DNA of 64,000 nt from Parietaria judaica (Eukaryota; Streptophyta; Magnoliopsida; Rosales; Urticaceae), in NCBI GenBank assembly GCA_954871525.1, contig OX940868.1, positions 27,957,056 to 28,021,055 of the forward strand, read 5' to 3'. The stretch's first letter is position 1. Each line of letters begins with the position of its first letter. A program made the position numbers and the translations under genes. Below the pieces are notes generated by a model that saw nothing but the letters and a program-made list of their open reading frames with translations, was not told the DNA's origin and made no database searches. Of this stretch, positions 11,964 through 23,372 are shown piece after piece.

Positions 11964-12458
11964 ATGGAGGCTACAGAAGAGCTGCACCAGATCATCCCTC
12001 CGCGCCTGGAGGACGCCGGACTCGAGGACTGCGCGCTGCCTCCGGACGCCATCAAGGCTGCTTTCCTCAAAGCCGCCGCCGCCGTGAAGTCACGCGCCGC
12101 CGGGATCTTCACCTTCGACGACGAGGGCTGCGTCGCCGACCCCTGGCCGGAAGCCGCAGATCGGTCGGACGTGGTGGACGGCGGGCTGACGGAGGCCGAC
12201 GATCATCCGGGCGCTTGCGTCGCCGTAAAGGGCCTCGGCGACGGCGGGGACGACGCGGTGGTGGTGGGAGGCGGCGAGGAGGCCGATACCGGGCACGACG
12301 TGGTGGTGGGGAGCGAGGAAGAGAGGAGAGAGAAGGACTGCGTTGATGGATTGCAGGGATTGGAAATCGGAGAGAAGGAGAAGAAGAAGAAGAAGAAGAA
12401 CGGTGAAGAGGAAGATGAAGATGAGGAAAGGCCTATCCTTGTTGGAGGTTGCGTTTGA
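11964..12458 (+). CDS. Conserved plant protein of unknown function, acidic C-terminus
   Basis: A single-exon frame of 164 residues. The start 'MEATEELHQIIPPRLEDAG' follows a GA-rich leader; an upstream in-frame Met at 11784 would put a promoter-like stretch into the protein and is not preferred. The N-terminal block, including 'PPRLEDAGLEDCALPPD' and 'AFLKAAAAVKSRA', is well conserved in land-plant proteins of unknown function, as far as I recall. The middle is Gly/Asp/Val-rich; the end is a Glu/Lys run (GEKEKKKKKKNGEEEDEDEE) and then 'RPILVGGCV'. No signal peptide or membrane helix is apparent, so it is probably cytosolic or nuclear. The coding region is strongly GC-rich against AT-rich flanks. 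No function is proposed. Confidence 0.7.
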   Translation: MEATEELHQIIPPRLEDAGLEDCALPPDAIKAAFLKAAAAVKSRAAGIFTFDDEGCVADPWPEAADRSDVVDGGLTEADDHPGACVAVKGLGDGGDDAVVVGGGEEADTGHDVVVGSEEERREKDCVDGLQGLEIGEKEKKKKKKNGEEEDEDEERPILVGGCV

Positions 12459-13450
12459 ATCTCTAATCTTTTTCGAATTTGGATCAGTTTTTCTTCTGTG
12501 TTTGTTAGATCTTTTACGTGGCGTCTTGTGTGATTTTCCGATCCCAAATATTATGTATATTTCGTGTCGATACAATAAGGAAAGCTCATAAACAGTTTAG
12601 TTTCTTTATGTAGAAAAAGTAGGAAAAGGGTAACGATGTACCGGTTATCGCAAATTGCCCACAAGTCTAGTTTATAATAAAGGTTTTGAGAACGTTGGAG
12701 CTCATGTTTGCGCTCAAGTTCCCAGGCAAAGCGCTCGTCTTCAACACGAGAAAGCCCGCGCTCAGTTTTGAGCGCCATTTCGGTCTCGGAGCCATTCGAG
12801 ATGCTTTCCATTCCGTAAGCAATCCTCGGATGCGCAACCACTGCCTATTGTCGATTTTCTGCTCCTGATTCAGTTTTGGGGAACTCATACCTTGTGGAAA
12901 GAGATTCAATATCACAATTTTTCATTTTTCTAAAAAAATCGCTATTCTGCCTTTAGTAGGAGTTTCTTTCAGAGTTCATGTCTGCTTCGATTCTGTTAAA
13001 GGAATCGGGGTGATAGAATCAGCATCTTACTCTTTTCCGGCAAGCTCAGCTCTTCTCTAAAAGGGCAAGAGGAGCTGTCGGGGGATGTCATTTTTAGCCC
13101 GCTCAAGCGTCTCGGAACGACTCTCTTGTGGTAGAATGCGGGTTTATGAACTTTAGGTATATTGATGAAGTTTTCGTTAAAAAATGTATTTAAATTAAAA
13201 ATAATAAGAAATCAAACTTCGTAATAATTAAAAAGAGATTTCGGAGGAATATGAAGAGATTTGATTAAAGATTGATTTTGAATTTGAAAAAAGTAATTTT
13301 TTAAAAACAGCTTTTTGCCTAATTCGATTCCTACTTGCACTCATGCCATAAGGGGTTGCAGGTATTGTGTTGATATGATTAAGAATTTTAAACTTCTGAA
13401 GGAAATTTCTGTTGCATAAATGTTGTTCTCGGTGGATAGGATTAGACAGC
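12459..13450. other. 3' flank and unassigned intergenic DNA
   Basis: After the 3' UTR, a stretch at 12680-12850 is GC-richer. Read on the minus strand, it gives a short charged peptide rich in Glu/Arg, possibly a scrap of an element ORF. No family was recognised. Confidence 0.3.
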
Positions 13451-13479
13451 ATATAATGTGAATAAGGGGTATAAAATAT

Positions 13480-14293
13480 TTGTTGATGCTGAAAGTTATA
13501 TCACACTGTAGTGGCATATTTGCTCGAATTGGATCGGGCCCTTGTCTATGTGGACTTCTGTGGGTTTTGGGCATGGCTTCTTGGCGCATCAAGCAGGTTG
13601 GGCCTTTCGCTGACCGTTGGCCGAGAACCGAGTCCTCCATTACCTATTACTACGGGACCTGGAATGGACTAGGCCATGTTACATGCCTGGTTACCCTAGA
13701 GAACTAGTTATCCTATGGGGAAGGCCGCAGACTGACCTGCGGTGGATAATGATAGATCGGACCCTCTGCTCTTTGTTGGTCTGGCATTGGGTCCTTCGGT
13801 CTATCGCCACTGAGTCTGAATACCTTCGCTAGGGTCGGATAAGGCTTGGGGATAGATCGGTGACTACTGAACACCAGAACCTCCACAAAGAAGATCACAG
13901 ATCCAGCTCTTGTCGGCTTCTCTGTCTCTGAATTTTCCATGCGCGATTTGGTGGCCCCATGCGCGTGCCTGCCCGTGCAGCCCACCTGGCGCGCGTGGTG
14001 CGCGTTTTCCGCCTTTGGGCGCGCGTGGTGCCTTGGGGGACTCAGTCGTCGACTTTTTTAAGACGAGGTCTTTCATTCCTGGACTTTTTGTTTCTTGTCT
14101 GGAAAGTTTTGCGTGGGTGGGTCTGGTCGGGTTGGATGTCAGCTTGCAGTCCGCTCGTCTGGCCTCTGGATCTCGATGAGGGATCTGGCCGCTCTTTTGG
14201 TCTTTTTCTCTTCTGACCTGTGGCGATCGTGCGCCTTTACTTTTTGATGGCTTTGAATTGATCCCTGACATGTCTTTTCTCTTCTTTGCAGGT
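13480..14293 (+). other. GC-rich leader of a putative mobile island
   Basis: Base composition changes sharply from the AT-rich surroundings. Repeated GCGCGTGGTGC-type words occur at 13985-14030. A pyrimidine tract ending in CAG at 14290-14291 is a good splice acceptor just before the ATG at 14294, so this stretch probably holds an untranslated exon and intron of the following gene. No long terminal repeat could be defined by eye. Confidence 0.4.
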
Positions 14294-15723
14294 ATGGAGC
14301 GTGGCGGTAGCGGATTGCGCAGGGGGGCCCTTCATCCACAGCCCGTTGCGCCCCTTACTGGTCATTGGGGCCAGCGAGAGAAGAGCAAGCAGGTTGTGAC
14401 TTCGACCAAGTCCCCTGAAACAGAGGGTCGTCCCCCGGGGTCATCTTCCGGTCTGGCAACTGATGCTCCTTTAACGTTTCTTGCTACGTCTGGGGACCGC
14501 ATAGTAGAGGGTGCGGATGCAGCAGCCCCCGCACCTTTTCCCGTTCATGGTACACTACGTGACCCAGCTATATTTTCGAGTCGCGAGCCTTCTCACTGCG
14601 AGTTCGTTCCAACGACGAGCGGTCAAGTCAAGACCGATCCATCGGCCTTCTTGGTATGTGTTTTTTTTTTTCCTTTGATTTTTCTGTTGGCATCATGGTT
14701 TCGCCTGACTGTGTGATGCTCCTTCTCCTTGTACAGACCTCCGCAGCATTTGCCTCATATTTTTTCGGGGAGCACGCTAGCGATGTTCGTATCAGGGAGT
14801 TGGATTCTGTGACTCGTAGAGTGCGGGAGACAGAAGAGTGCCTTCGCGGTCTAGTGAATCGCGCTGAGCAGGAGTCGCGGGAGCTACGTTCCCAAATTGA
14901 GATTGCTTGGAAGGAGGCGAATCGCGCCCGTCACCATTCGCACGACGCTCAGGATGAACATCAGCGCGCTCTTGACACCTTGTGCAGAGCATCTGATTAC
15001 TTTAGTGTGATGTGGACGATAACGGAGCTTCAGAAACGATCTGAGTCTTTTGAGAGCACGTCCCGACGCCAGATCAGTGAGATGCTCTCTGCGTTGGCGG
15101 CCAAGGAAGCCGAGATAGCGAGGCTTCGGGACTCAAGAGAGCTGCGTGCCACCAACGACCTTGTCACCCACTGGCAGGGCTTTACGCGTAGCTTCCTCGA
15201 TTTTCTGCAGTTTGATACCGAACGGCGCTTATCTTATAATTATATCGATGATCCGTCCATTCCGCCGGTTGTTCGGGCCACCCTTCATTCGTATCTACGC
15301 CATTCGCCTGAGGCTGCTCCTTTCTGCGTTGGCGGTTTGTCACATCCTGTCCCACAATCACTTTTCGATGAGAACTTCCTCGGTGGGACCCGCGGGGATG
15401 TATGCATGAATGTAGACAGTGTGGCTGGCCGCACCAAGCTGGCGGCGCATGCGAGGGCCGTGGCCATGGAGGTGACGAGGCGGGCCCAAGTGGCCGTGGA
15501 GGCAAGGCGGGCCCAACTGGCCGCAGAGGCGAGGGCGGTGCAATCGGGCTGGCGGCGCCCGGCTGGCGGCGCGGGCGAGGACCGTGACCCTGCAGGTGGC
15601 GAGGCGGGCCCAAGTGGCCGCGGAGGCGAGGGCGGTGCGACCGGTCATAAGAGTAATGGACCGTTGCAGACGGCCGTGACGGCGATGGCGAGGCGTGATC
15701 CGACGGGCTTTCTTGATCGGTGA
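14294..15723 (+). CDS. Coiled-coil protein of unknown function, probably element-derived
   Basis: Two exons, 14294-14653 and 14737-15723, join in phase across a GT-AG intron (GTATGT...TTGTACAG) to give about 448 residues. The first exon is low in structure (Pro/Ser/Gly-rich). The second starts 'TSAAFASYFFGEHASD' and runs through a long heptad-rich, Arg/Glu-rich stretch (roughly residues 140-250) ending in 'KEAEIARLRDSRELRA'. A compact region with 'FLDFLQFDTERR' follows. The last 100 residues are built on Ala/Arg/Gly repeats that come from DNA repeats (15470-15645). No enzymatic motif is seen. The layout (disordered N-terminus, long coil, GC-rich island) resembles gag-like or gypsy-type plant element proteins, but I cannot name a family. 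A host gene is possible. Confidence 0.5.
15470..15645 (+). repeat. GC-rich imperfect tandem repeats inside the coiled-coil ORF
   Basis: Units based on 'GAGGCGGGCCCAAGTGGCCG' are repeated with variation and an interrupted spacer. They encode Ala/Arg/Gly-rich, low-complexity protein in all frames, so open frames on the opposite strand here carry no weight. Confidence 0.6.
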
Positions 15724-16940
15724 CCGCCTTTTTGTTATACCATATAGCTGTTATATATATGTTGATGTATCTCTCTTTTTGTCTGGTCTTGCAATCCGTG
15801 CCCTGCCGTCTGTGGCGTGGTTTTTTGGATGTGCCCTTGGTGATAACTTTCATATGTATATACATGGTGTTGTACCATGGTTCTAGAGATACTGCTTCTA
15901 TGCTTTTCGTACTTTTGTTTGTTTAGGTCGGATTGTTTATGCACCCGAGCGACTTATTTTCCTGATTCGTAACTGAACTTTATGCATAAACGTTTTTACC
16001 TGCTCGGATTTCTACCAGATTTGTGCTTGAGCGTCGTACGATCCCGGTTTTAGCCAGTGTGAGCAGCTTATGTTCTTGGACTTGTGCTGAAGATATGTTA
16101 TTTGGTCTTTTATTCAGAGTCCGTGCCTGAGCATCTCAACCCCCTCAGCTTCTATTGGTGTTTCTGCTTGTGTCTTGTGATCTTGGTCTAATACCAGAAT
16201 CTGGATCTGGGCTTTTGTCGATGTTTGCGCTTGAGCGTCTTATAATTTTGAACTTCTTAAGCTAATCCGTTATCCAACGCTTAACAATAGTAGATTGTTT
16301 GTGAGAGCGGGAATTTAATAGTTGTAGAGCTCGTTTTGAACGTGAACGGGAATTAAATAGTTGTAGTGAGCGTTTTCAATGAGTTACCGTTTGAATGAAT
16401 CAAGCTCATATTTATAGGAGGGTTCGGGGGCCTGTATGCAAATAGAAATGACTTCGGGGGGGCCATAGTGAAAATGTTGACGATTTGACCCTCGGGCTCC
16501 GTGGCACGCTCCACGCGCTATTTGGAGGCCCCACGCACGCCATGGGGCTGCACGCGCTGCGTGCGTGAGGGCGTGTGCGGGCATTGTGGCGAGCATGCCA
16601 GTGCGTGCGGCCCCCAGGCGAGCGTGGGGCCTTGCCACAGCGCCCCCGAGGCCGTTATTTTGGCATGCGTGGACGTTTTTAATTATTTTGATATTTTTCT
16701 AAGTTTTGGGCATCTTGTTTCATTAAAAAGGGCACTCGGAGAGCGTTTTGGGTCGAAATTTATTTAATTTAAAGAAAAACCCACCAAATGCTCAAAAATC
16801 ACCTAAGGTTTAAGAGAATTGCTCATAGTTTCAAATAATTATTTTTTACCCATTAATAATTCTTTTTGGACCATATTAACCTTGATACTATTTTTTAAAT
16901 TTTCGTTTATAATTATCTTTTAATTTCAAAATTCAAAATA
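15724..16940. other. 3' side of the GC-rich island
   Basis: Non-coding. Contains a tandem pair of about 46 bp around 16308-16383 (shared core 'AATAGTTGTAG') and a very GC-rich block at 16490-16660 with ACGCGC/GCGTGCG words, like those at 13960-14030. The return to AT-rich DNA near 16700 probably marks the end of the inserted island. Confidence 0.35.
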
Positions 16941-17112
16941 TTATTACGACCTTTTTCTCTCTCTTCTCTCCATCGAAGAACACAAAATTTCTCTCTCTTT
17001 CTCGTCGTCGCCCTCCTCCTCTTCCTCTGCAGAATGCCCGTCGCATCGGGGCCTCCGTCGCGAAGATTCTCGATCGACTGAGGGTTTCACATTCATCGAA
17101 GATTCTCCTCCA

Positions 17113-17466
17113 ATGGGCAGCGACAACATGTCGGCGAAGATATCGGAGCCGCTGCTCGGCGATTCACTAGAGAAGATCGCGGCCGTTGGATCGGCCGGAG
17201 ACGACGCGAGGATCTGAGAGTGGGATGATCAGATCACGATTCGAGGTCTGGTGGTGAGCGCGATCCTTATAGCTCTCTTCTGCATAATAACGCCCAAGCT
17301 CAACCTCACCGTCGGGATCATCCCCTCGCTCAAGATCGGCGCCGGCCTGCTCGGGTTCTTCGTCAAGTCTTGGACCGACTTCTTGACCAAGCTAGGGTTT
17401 TCGGTGAACGCGTTTACCAGGCAAGAGAACACCGTCATTCAAACATTGTATAGCTATAAAATGTAA
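17113..17466 (+). pseudogene. YSL metal-nicotianamine transporter, first exon relic
   Basis: Yellow stripe-like proteins (OPT family) move metal-nicotianamine complexes across membranes. This fragment has the N-terminus typical of the family: a short hydrophilic head, '[17 protein letters not shown]', a first membrane helix, '[20 protein letters not shown]', a second helix, and the exon-end hallmark '[11 protein letters not shown]'. The spacing is closest to the YSL5/7/8 branch. An in-frame TGA at 17215-17217 cuts the frame. After 'VIQT' the sequence runs into unrelated AT-rich DNA where the splice donor should be, so no further exons exist here. A 5' UTR-like CT-rich leader (16950-17050) is retained. 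It is a dead fragment. Confidence 0.85.
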
Positions 17467-19082
17467 ATTTATTTACAGTTTTTCGTAAATATATTTACAG
17501 TTCAACAAGTTCAACATTTTAATAAAATTTCGTAAATATATTTACAATTTTTTAAATATATGTAAATATACTCATCAACAATCACGTTTCGTGTGAGATC
17601 ATTGGATTATTGTCTGTTTAATTCCAGCCTTTGATTTCTATACATAGAATGATGAATGGTAAATATAGTTACATAAAAATACAAAAACGTAAATACATAA
17701 TCGTAGACATAGTTGCGTAAATATATAATCGTAAATATAGTTACATAAAAATACAGAATCGTAAATATAGCTATGTATTAGAATCGTAAACATAATTATG
17801 TAAAAATACAAAATCGTAAATAAAATTACGTAAATATAATTACAGATACCTATATTCAGTTACGTAAAAAAGATGCTGAAATAATAGGATTGATTTTTAA
17901 TTGATTTTTGAAAATTTGATCAACAAATAAAAAATCGTTAGAATCCTTATAAATAGGGAAACTATTAATTCTAATTCAATTAAAGAGATAATACGAATAA
18001 TTATGGAATTTTAAAAATAAATTTGTTATGATTTGAAACAGATTGTTGAGCTATATTTAAAGGATAAAAATCAATCAAGTATGTATTTAGCTATTTTAAA
18101 AAAATAAATTCGTTTTAATACTGAATAATACCATGAAAATATTTTGAATTTAATTAAGGAATGTTTAAAATCAACCAGTTATGTATTTACCTATTTTTTT
18201 TGGAAAAAAAAATTCAATTAATCCATAATTTATTTTAAAAGTTATATAAATGCCATAATTTTAATCTCAACGTCAAAAATTATAAGGGTAAATTTTATTG
18301 TTGGTTTTGATTACCATAAATAAAAATAGGCATTTTTTTGAAACCTTGAGTCACAAATGTGCATTTGCTTCATTTGCCCTTAATTTAATAAAATAAAAAT
18401 TAATTAAATATTTTTCCTTTATTAAATAGTTTTTTTTAATTCCGTAAAATACCCGTAACAATATTATTATTACTTTAAGGATTTAATAATAAAGTTTGAG
18501 TTCATGAAATAAGATTTTTCGACCTAGTTGAATCACGTTGGATATTTAGTATTTTGTTTCAATTTTGAAAATCGAAGAATTATTTAAATAGAATATTTTA
18601 ACTAATTATTAATAAATTAATTTTTAAAGTTTTTATTAATTTAATTAATCAATTGTTAGGTTTATTAATGTTCGACGACGTCTATACAACAAAATAGACA
18701 ATATTTGAATTTTTTCTTCTTATGAGCAGTGAATATTTTTATGCATGATTTTAGATTAGAAGGTGAAAAGAATTAGTGATAGAAATAAAAGTTTCATTAA
18801 ATATTTTTATATTGCAAACGCAATGTCCAATTAAGTCTAAAATAAAATTTAAGATCAAGTTTCAGCTCCAAACAGAAATCGAATAATAAAGTTTAAGTTT
18901 CCTTAAGGAATAATGAATATCATTATTTAACGTTTTAAAGTTGAGGAATTAATTCAGCACAAATTATTACGTACACGAGACTGATAATGTTTTGATGCAT
19001 AATGATAGACGACTTACATGTAATGAATGTGCATACTAGAATCTCCCGTCTAAAACAAATGAAATGAAATGAAATGACGTCG
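17467..19082. other. AT-rich intergenic DNA with GTAAATA repeats
   Basis: From 17460 to 17870 the words 'CGTAAATATA', 'GTTACATAAAAATAC' and variants recur as a loose microsatellite. The rest (17880-19080) is AT-rich with no recognisable gene. The final part is the 3' flank of the minus-strand APS2-like gene. Confidence 0.45.
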
Positions 19083-21728
19083 TCATAGAATTGTGTCGTC
19101 GGGAATGATTGCGTTCGGGAGAAGAATGACTATTCCGTCGCGGATGACATAGCCGTCTGCTTCTCCGTCTCTTTCCTCAACCTTGTCTTTGTTTATTATC
19201 TGCAATGGCATCTCAATATGTGACCGTTCCTCAACCAAATGAATGCACGCTTGATTCATATTCATACCTTAACGTGTTTGCCGATCCTTGCGTTCTTATC
19301 TACGATCGCATTCCTGATGTGAGTGTGCTCGCCAACTCCTATCGGGACGCCATCGGCTTCCTCGGCCTGTTGTGTTCACTCGTCCCGTTAGCAAACGAAA
19401 CATTACACTACGTAGACGAGCAAGTGGTGACATGATCACCTGCAGCTCCGCATCCGCCCCGAAGACAAGGGAGTCTTCCACAACAGCGCCGTCTCCAACT
19501 CGGCTCCTCAACCCAATGACGCAACCTTTGATCTTACAGCGCTGCAAACACAGGCTCTTGCTTAAATCGCTTTCGAATTCGAGTAGTTTTATATCAAGAG
19601 ACGAGAGGCCTACGCCGATGATGCAACCGTCCCCAATGAGGCTATCTGATATCACAGCCTGATCCGTTATGAGAGTTGGAGGCATACGGCGAGGCAGCGT
19701 GAAGAGTGCGGGTAATCTGTCCACAATCACGGCACAGTTATGGAATATATCACTAACATGTGTAAGTTTGTGAAACGGACGGTGAGCGACTGACTTGTCG
19801 TTTTTGCATTCCATGTTTGATCGGTAGAAAGCTCCGACGCTTCTCATGTCCTCCCAATGTCCGCCAAACACGAATGCCTGAACCTGCATTGCCGCAACCA
19901 TTTAACGACACACACTGCTCCGCTTGTACTTACTCGATTACGCACCTTCATTCCCATTGATACCGCTCCCGGGATTACTTGGCTTGCAAAGTCGTCTTCT
20001 TCCACGAGCTTTTTCATTACCTCTTTTTTTATTGCGTAAATACCCATGCTCGGCAAACTAGAACATCCCATATTGCTGGACTACCACAGAAATGACAACT
20101 CATACAGTTACCAGATGCGTAATACACTTCACTTATTTTTTCTTTCAAGAGAAAAAGTATAACTTACTACTGAAGAAGCAGCATTAGTCCAGTTTCCCCG
20201 GGACTTGAACCGGAAGGCCGTGACTCGATTTAGAGAATCGAATTGAAGAAAGCCAAAGCCGGGGTCATGCATTATGGTTGCCGCGCTTGATGCTGCGATG
20301 GTAATGTCGGCCTTGGCGTCCCTGTGAGCCTCAATGAGTTCGCGGTAGTCCATTTTATAAAGATGGTGGCCCGGAAGTAAGAGAAAGTCCCCGCACGCGT
20401 GCTCTTCCAGAAACAGCCACATGCATCTTCTCACGGCATCCGCATCGCCCTGATAATTGCCCATTCATATGCAGTTAAAAGTGTGGAATGACACTATGTG
20501 TAAATGGGTTCGGGTCGACCTTAAATGGATATAGATTTGATCGACAGAACAATTGAATAATTGTAGCATGACACGATCACAAGAACACGATTAAGGAATC
20601 AAACAGTATTTGTTATTAGCTGTTTTAAAACTGCATATGTTTCGTTGACGTTTATGTTCTTTGTATATTATGAATTGTATTGTTCAATAATGAAGATATA
20701 ATATTGGTAATTAATTTTTTAAGCTTAGATTATATAATTATATAATAATTAAGTAAAATGCGAAAAAGATAAATAAATTTGTCTCTTTAACAATTTAAGA
20801 TAAGTTAAATTAGTTAAACAAGCAGGACCAAAATAATACGGTTATTATTAAATTGGTCATGTCTGAGTCTATTATAAAATTAGGGGATTTTTTTTTACAC
20901 CCCGAAATGTGTACCCTTAACTTTCAAAAACATTTAAAGTATACCCTCAAAGTCTATTTTAGTTTTTTTATACCCTTAAATAAATTTAATTTTTAAAAAC
21001 TCAAAATTACTTATTAATAATATTTAACTTTTGTATATTTCACATAGTTTCATTTTTCACCAAAATATACTTTCTATTTAGAGTTTATTTTTGAATTATA
21101 AATAGGATATAAAAATGCAAAAATATCAAATCATACACCTTATATTTCTACTGTTTTTGAGATTTGAAGGTACAATTTTGTCAAAAATAAAAGTTGAAGG
21201 TACAAAAGAGCAAATTTCGTAATTATAAAAAACGATTAAAGCACGGCATGAACGGGACAACGTACCTGGAACCAACGGTTGGCGTGGAGGGGGCTCTGGA
21301 AGGCAGCGATGACTTGGAGATGCGGATACGCTCGGGAGAGGTGGGAGTTGAGGGAGGTGGAGTTGAACTGCGTGAGAGCGAAGATGTTGGTGATGCCGCT
21401 GTGGATGCAGTTGCTCACCACGCAGTCAACCAGTCTGTAGTTGGCTGCCACGGGGACGGCGCCTTCGCATCTTCTCTTCGTGAGCGGATAAAGCCGCGAC
21501 GATGCTCCCTCCCCTCCCAACACGACCGCCACCACCTCCTGCCAATCCTCATTTTCAATCACCTTTACGTACTCAATGACAAAATATGAGGAAAAAATAA
21601 TAATAATGAAGGACCTGATCGGTGTAGGAACTAGAAACGGATAGAGAGTGAAGCTTGAGGCGTCTTTGCAGGGCGGGGCGGGGTTGAGAGGCGGAAAGAA
21701 GGCCGCGATGCTGCGGCGGCATTGCCAT
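19083..21728 (-). CDS. APS2: APS2-type ADP-glucose pyrophosphorylase-like protein, probably catalytically dead
   Basis: Eight exons on the minus strand (21728-21615, 21571-21266, 20449-20168, 20080-19946, 19883-19614, 19541-19440, 19366-19268, 19199-19083) join in phase to 474 residues. The first exon is a likely plastid transit peptide. The body is a glucose-1-phosphate adenylyltransferase fold: nucleotidyltransferase domain, then a left-handed beta-helix ending '[10 protein letters not shown]'. Small-subunit marks are 'ANYRLVD' and 'LTQFNS'. Active-site positions are altered: the glycine signature reads GGEGASSRL (57-65), the usual Lys-Pro before AVP is Glu-Gly (74-75), and the metal-binding Asp of the GDHLY motif is His (GHHLYKMD, 167-174). 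The divergent Arabidopsis APS2 shares these features to my memory and has little or no activity. The 72-nt intron at 19542-19613 has no stop, so retention would keep the frame. Confidence 0.88.
20884..21235. repeat. Possible MITE in APS2 intron 2
   Basis: The intron holds an AT-rich stretch with 'TACACCCCGAAATGTG'-like words at one end and 'GAAGGTACAAAAGAGC'-like words at the other, giving a loose inverted layout. Ends are uncertain. Confidence 0.3.
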
Positions 21729-22600
21729 ACCGAAGGTTGTGTGAGAGAGATACGTGGTTAAATCTGGTTTCCATTTAAGCTATGGCAAGATTATTCTAAT
21801 CTTGTGACTCACTTTATTCCTCTAGAAAAGAAAATGAGTGCATCAGTAGAAACCTTGTACCAGGAGATGTATGTCTCTTGCGAAATGACCTTTTAGGACA
21901 TCTATTTCTGAATCAAAAGAAGAAGCCTCGTGTTTGTGTAATATCAAATAAATAAAGATGTTTGACAGATAGTTACTAAAGTATTTTTCCGTGCAATGTG
22001 TAGAAATTCTCTTCAGAAGTATAGTACAAAATTAGTAAGAAAAGAACAAGATGTAAAGAAACCAACGCTTCTGTTCTGTATCAACCCGGGCCGTTCTCTC
22101 TCACTTGTCTTTGCGCACCAATCGACTGAGTCAGGGGATTGGCGGTCGGCTGCGAACAGAGACCATGGCGCGTCTCGGATCTTCTTTCTTTCTTTCTGGT
22201 TATTTTTGCTCTGTCACTCTCAATGTTTGCTATGGGCTCATTGTCTAGCACTAATGTTAGACTAGTTTTTGTTTAAGAAAATTATTAGGATTGTTTTTTT
22301 TTTTTTTCCCGGTATTTTGCTCCGTTGATCAGTTTCGCATTGATCGCTGCTTCTCTGATCGGTTTCACTTTCGCCTATGGCTGGAAGCTGACTACAAGGT
22401 ATGTTTATTCTAAGTCCAAAAGTTAAGGATTTTTTTTGGGAATGTTTACTCATTAGCCATAACAATATTCCATTTTAGAGATTAAAATCCGTTTTCTATT
22501 GAATATGTAGTATTGTATATTTGTCAATGTGGCAAAAAGAACAATTCGCAAGCAACGGTGAACTGATAATGGTGTTTCCTCTGTTTTTGTGTTCTTGGTG
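21729..22600. other. 5' flank of the APS2-like gene and unassigned DNA
   Basis: The start is the promoter side of the minus-strand gene. At 22165-22400 there are two hydrophobic short frames separated by stops and a T run. They might be scraps of a membrane protein gene, but no family could be recognised. Confidence 0.35.
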
Positions 22601-22649
22601 AATGAAAAAAAAAAAAGAGGTTAAATCTATAAAGAGGTTCGACTGATTG

Positions 22650-22972
22650 GGGTGATAGTCAAACTCGTCGCAACGAGAATTTTTTACAATGAAAGTAAAA
22701 CACGTCGCAGCGATATTAAAACTCACCGCATTGAGAGGATAATATGTGCTTGAAACAACAATTTCGCTGCTGCGAGAGTAACTCTCGTCGCAACGAACAT
22801 GGCATCAAACGATTTTTTTTTTTTTTGCGTTGTTTGAGATATTTGCACGACCATAAAACAAATTATCGTTGTATTTTCTTCTACATTGGAAGAAAAAGAA
22901 TTGATTTCAAGCGTTGTGCAAAAGTTTGCACAACGATTATTTAGTGTCAGGCAATCTAGTTTTGTACTAGTG
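22650..22972. mobile_element. CACTA-like terminus with subterminal repeats
   Basis: 'TTTGTACTAGTG' at 22961-22972 is the reverse complement of a CACTAGTACAAA-type end, as in plant CACTA (En/Spm) elements. Just inside it, the word CGTCGCAACGA and its variants occur several times in both orientations (22665-22800), and a perfect short hairpin 'GTTGTGCAAAAGTTTGCACA' sits at 22913-22933. Such subterminal repeats are typical. The opposite end was not found, so the element may be truncated here. Confidence 0.45.
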
Positions 22973-23372
22973 GCGCACGCCGTACAAGTCCAGCCACGAA
23001 CATGAGGCGCACATTCACGTCCAGCCATGGACGACTTGGGGACGAGTTCAACGAGGACGCGCGAGGGAGCCACGCGTCCGTCTTGTGAAGGACGAAAGCT
23101 TCTTCTCAGGGTGAGGCCTTCTTTCTTCCTGCCACGCGTGAAGGCTGCTGCTCAGAGTGAGGCCTTCTTTTTTCCTGGCCACGCGTCTGCGCAGGAGACG
23201 CCACACCAGAATCTCGTCACGAGTAGATACGCCACGCCAAAATTTTGTGGGAGTTTGGACGCGTATCGCCACTCACGTGCACCTATTGGATGCTTCCTTC
23301 CCAACGCGTTTGACATGGTCAGCTTGAGTTGCCACTACCGTGCTCGCACAGAACCCCTACGAAAATCCTGAA
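22973..23372. other. GC-rich ACGCGT-containing stretch
   Basis: Contains a tandem pair of about 48 bp (23097-23190; shared core 'GTGAGGCCTTCTTT') and repeated CCACGCGT words. The open frame on the plus strand follows the repeats and shows no domain. It may be a transposon LTR or leader remnant. Confidence 0.35.

Noticed and set aside
12551..12841. Minus-strand charged peptide
   Set aside because: Short, coil-like by composition only, no family recognised, with an AT-rich tail; too weak to call.
15182..15865. Long minus-strand open frame rich in Pro, Arg and His opposite the coiled-coil gene
   Set aside because: It comes from GC-rich repeats on the other strand of a well-spliced gene; no domain and biased composition.
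17113..17466. Functional short YSL transporter
   Set aside because: In-frame TGA and absence of all further exons; only two of the many membrane helices remain.
22165..22400. Two hydrophobic short frames that might be a membrane protein exon pair
   Set aside because: Separated by stops and a T run; no family resemblance I can defend.
23027..23371. Plus-strand frame of 114 residues
   Set aside because: Follows a tandem duplication with ACGCGT words, has no recognisable motif and no start context; treated as non-coding.
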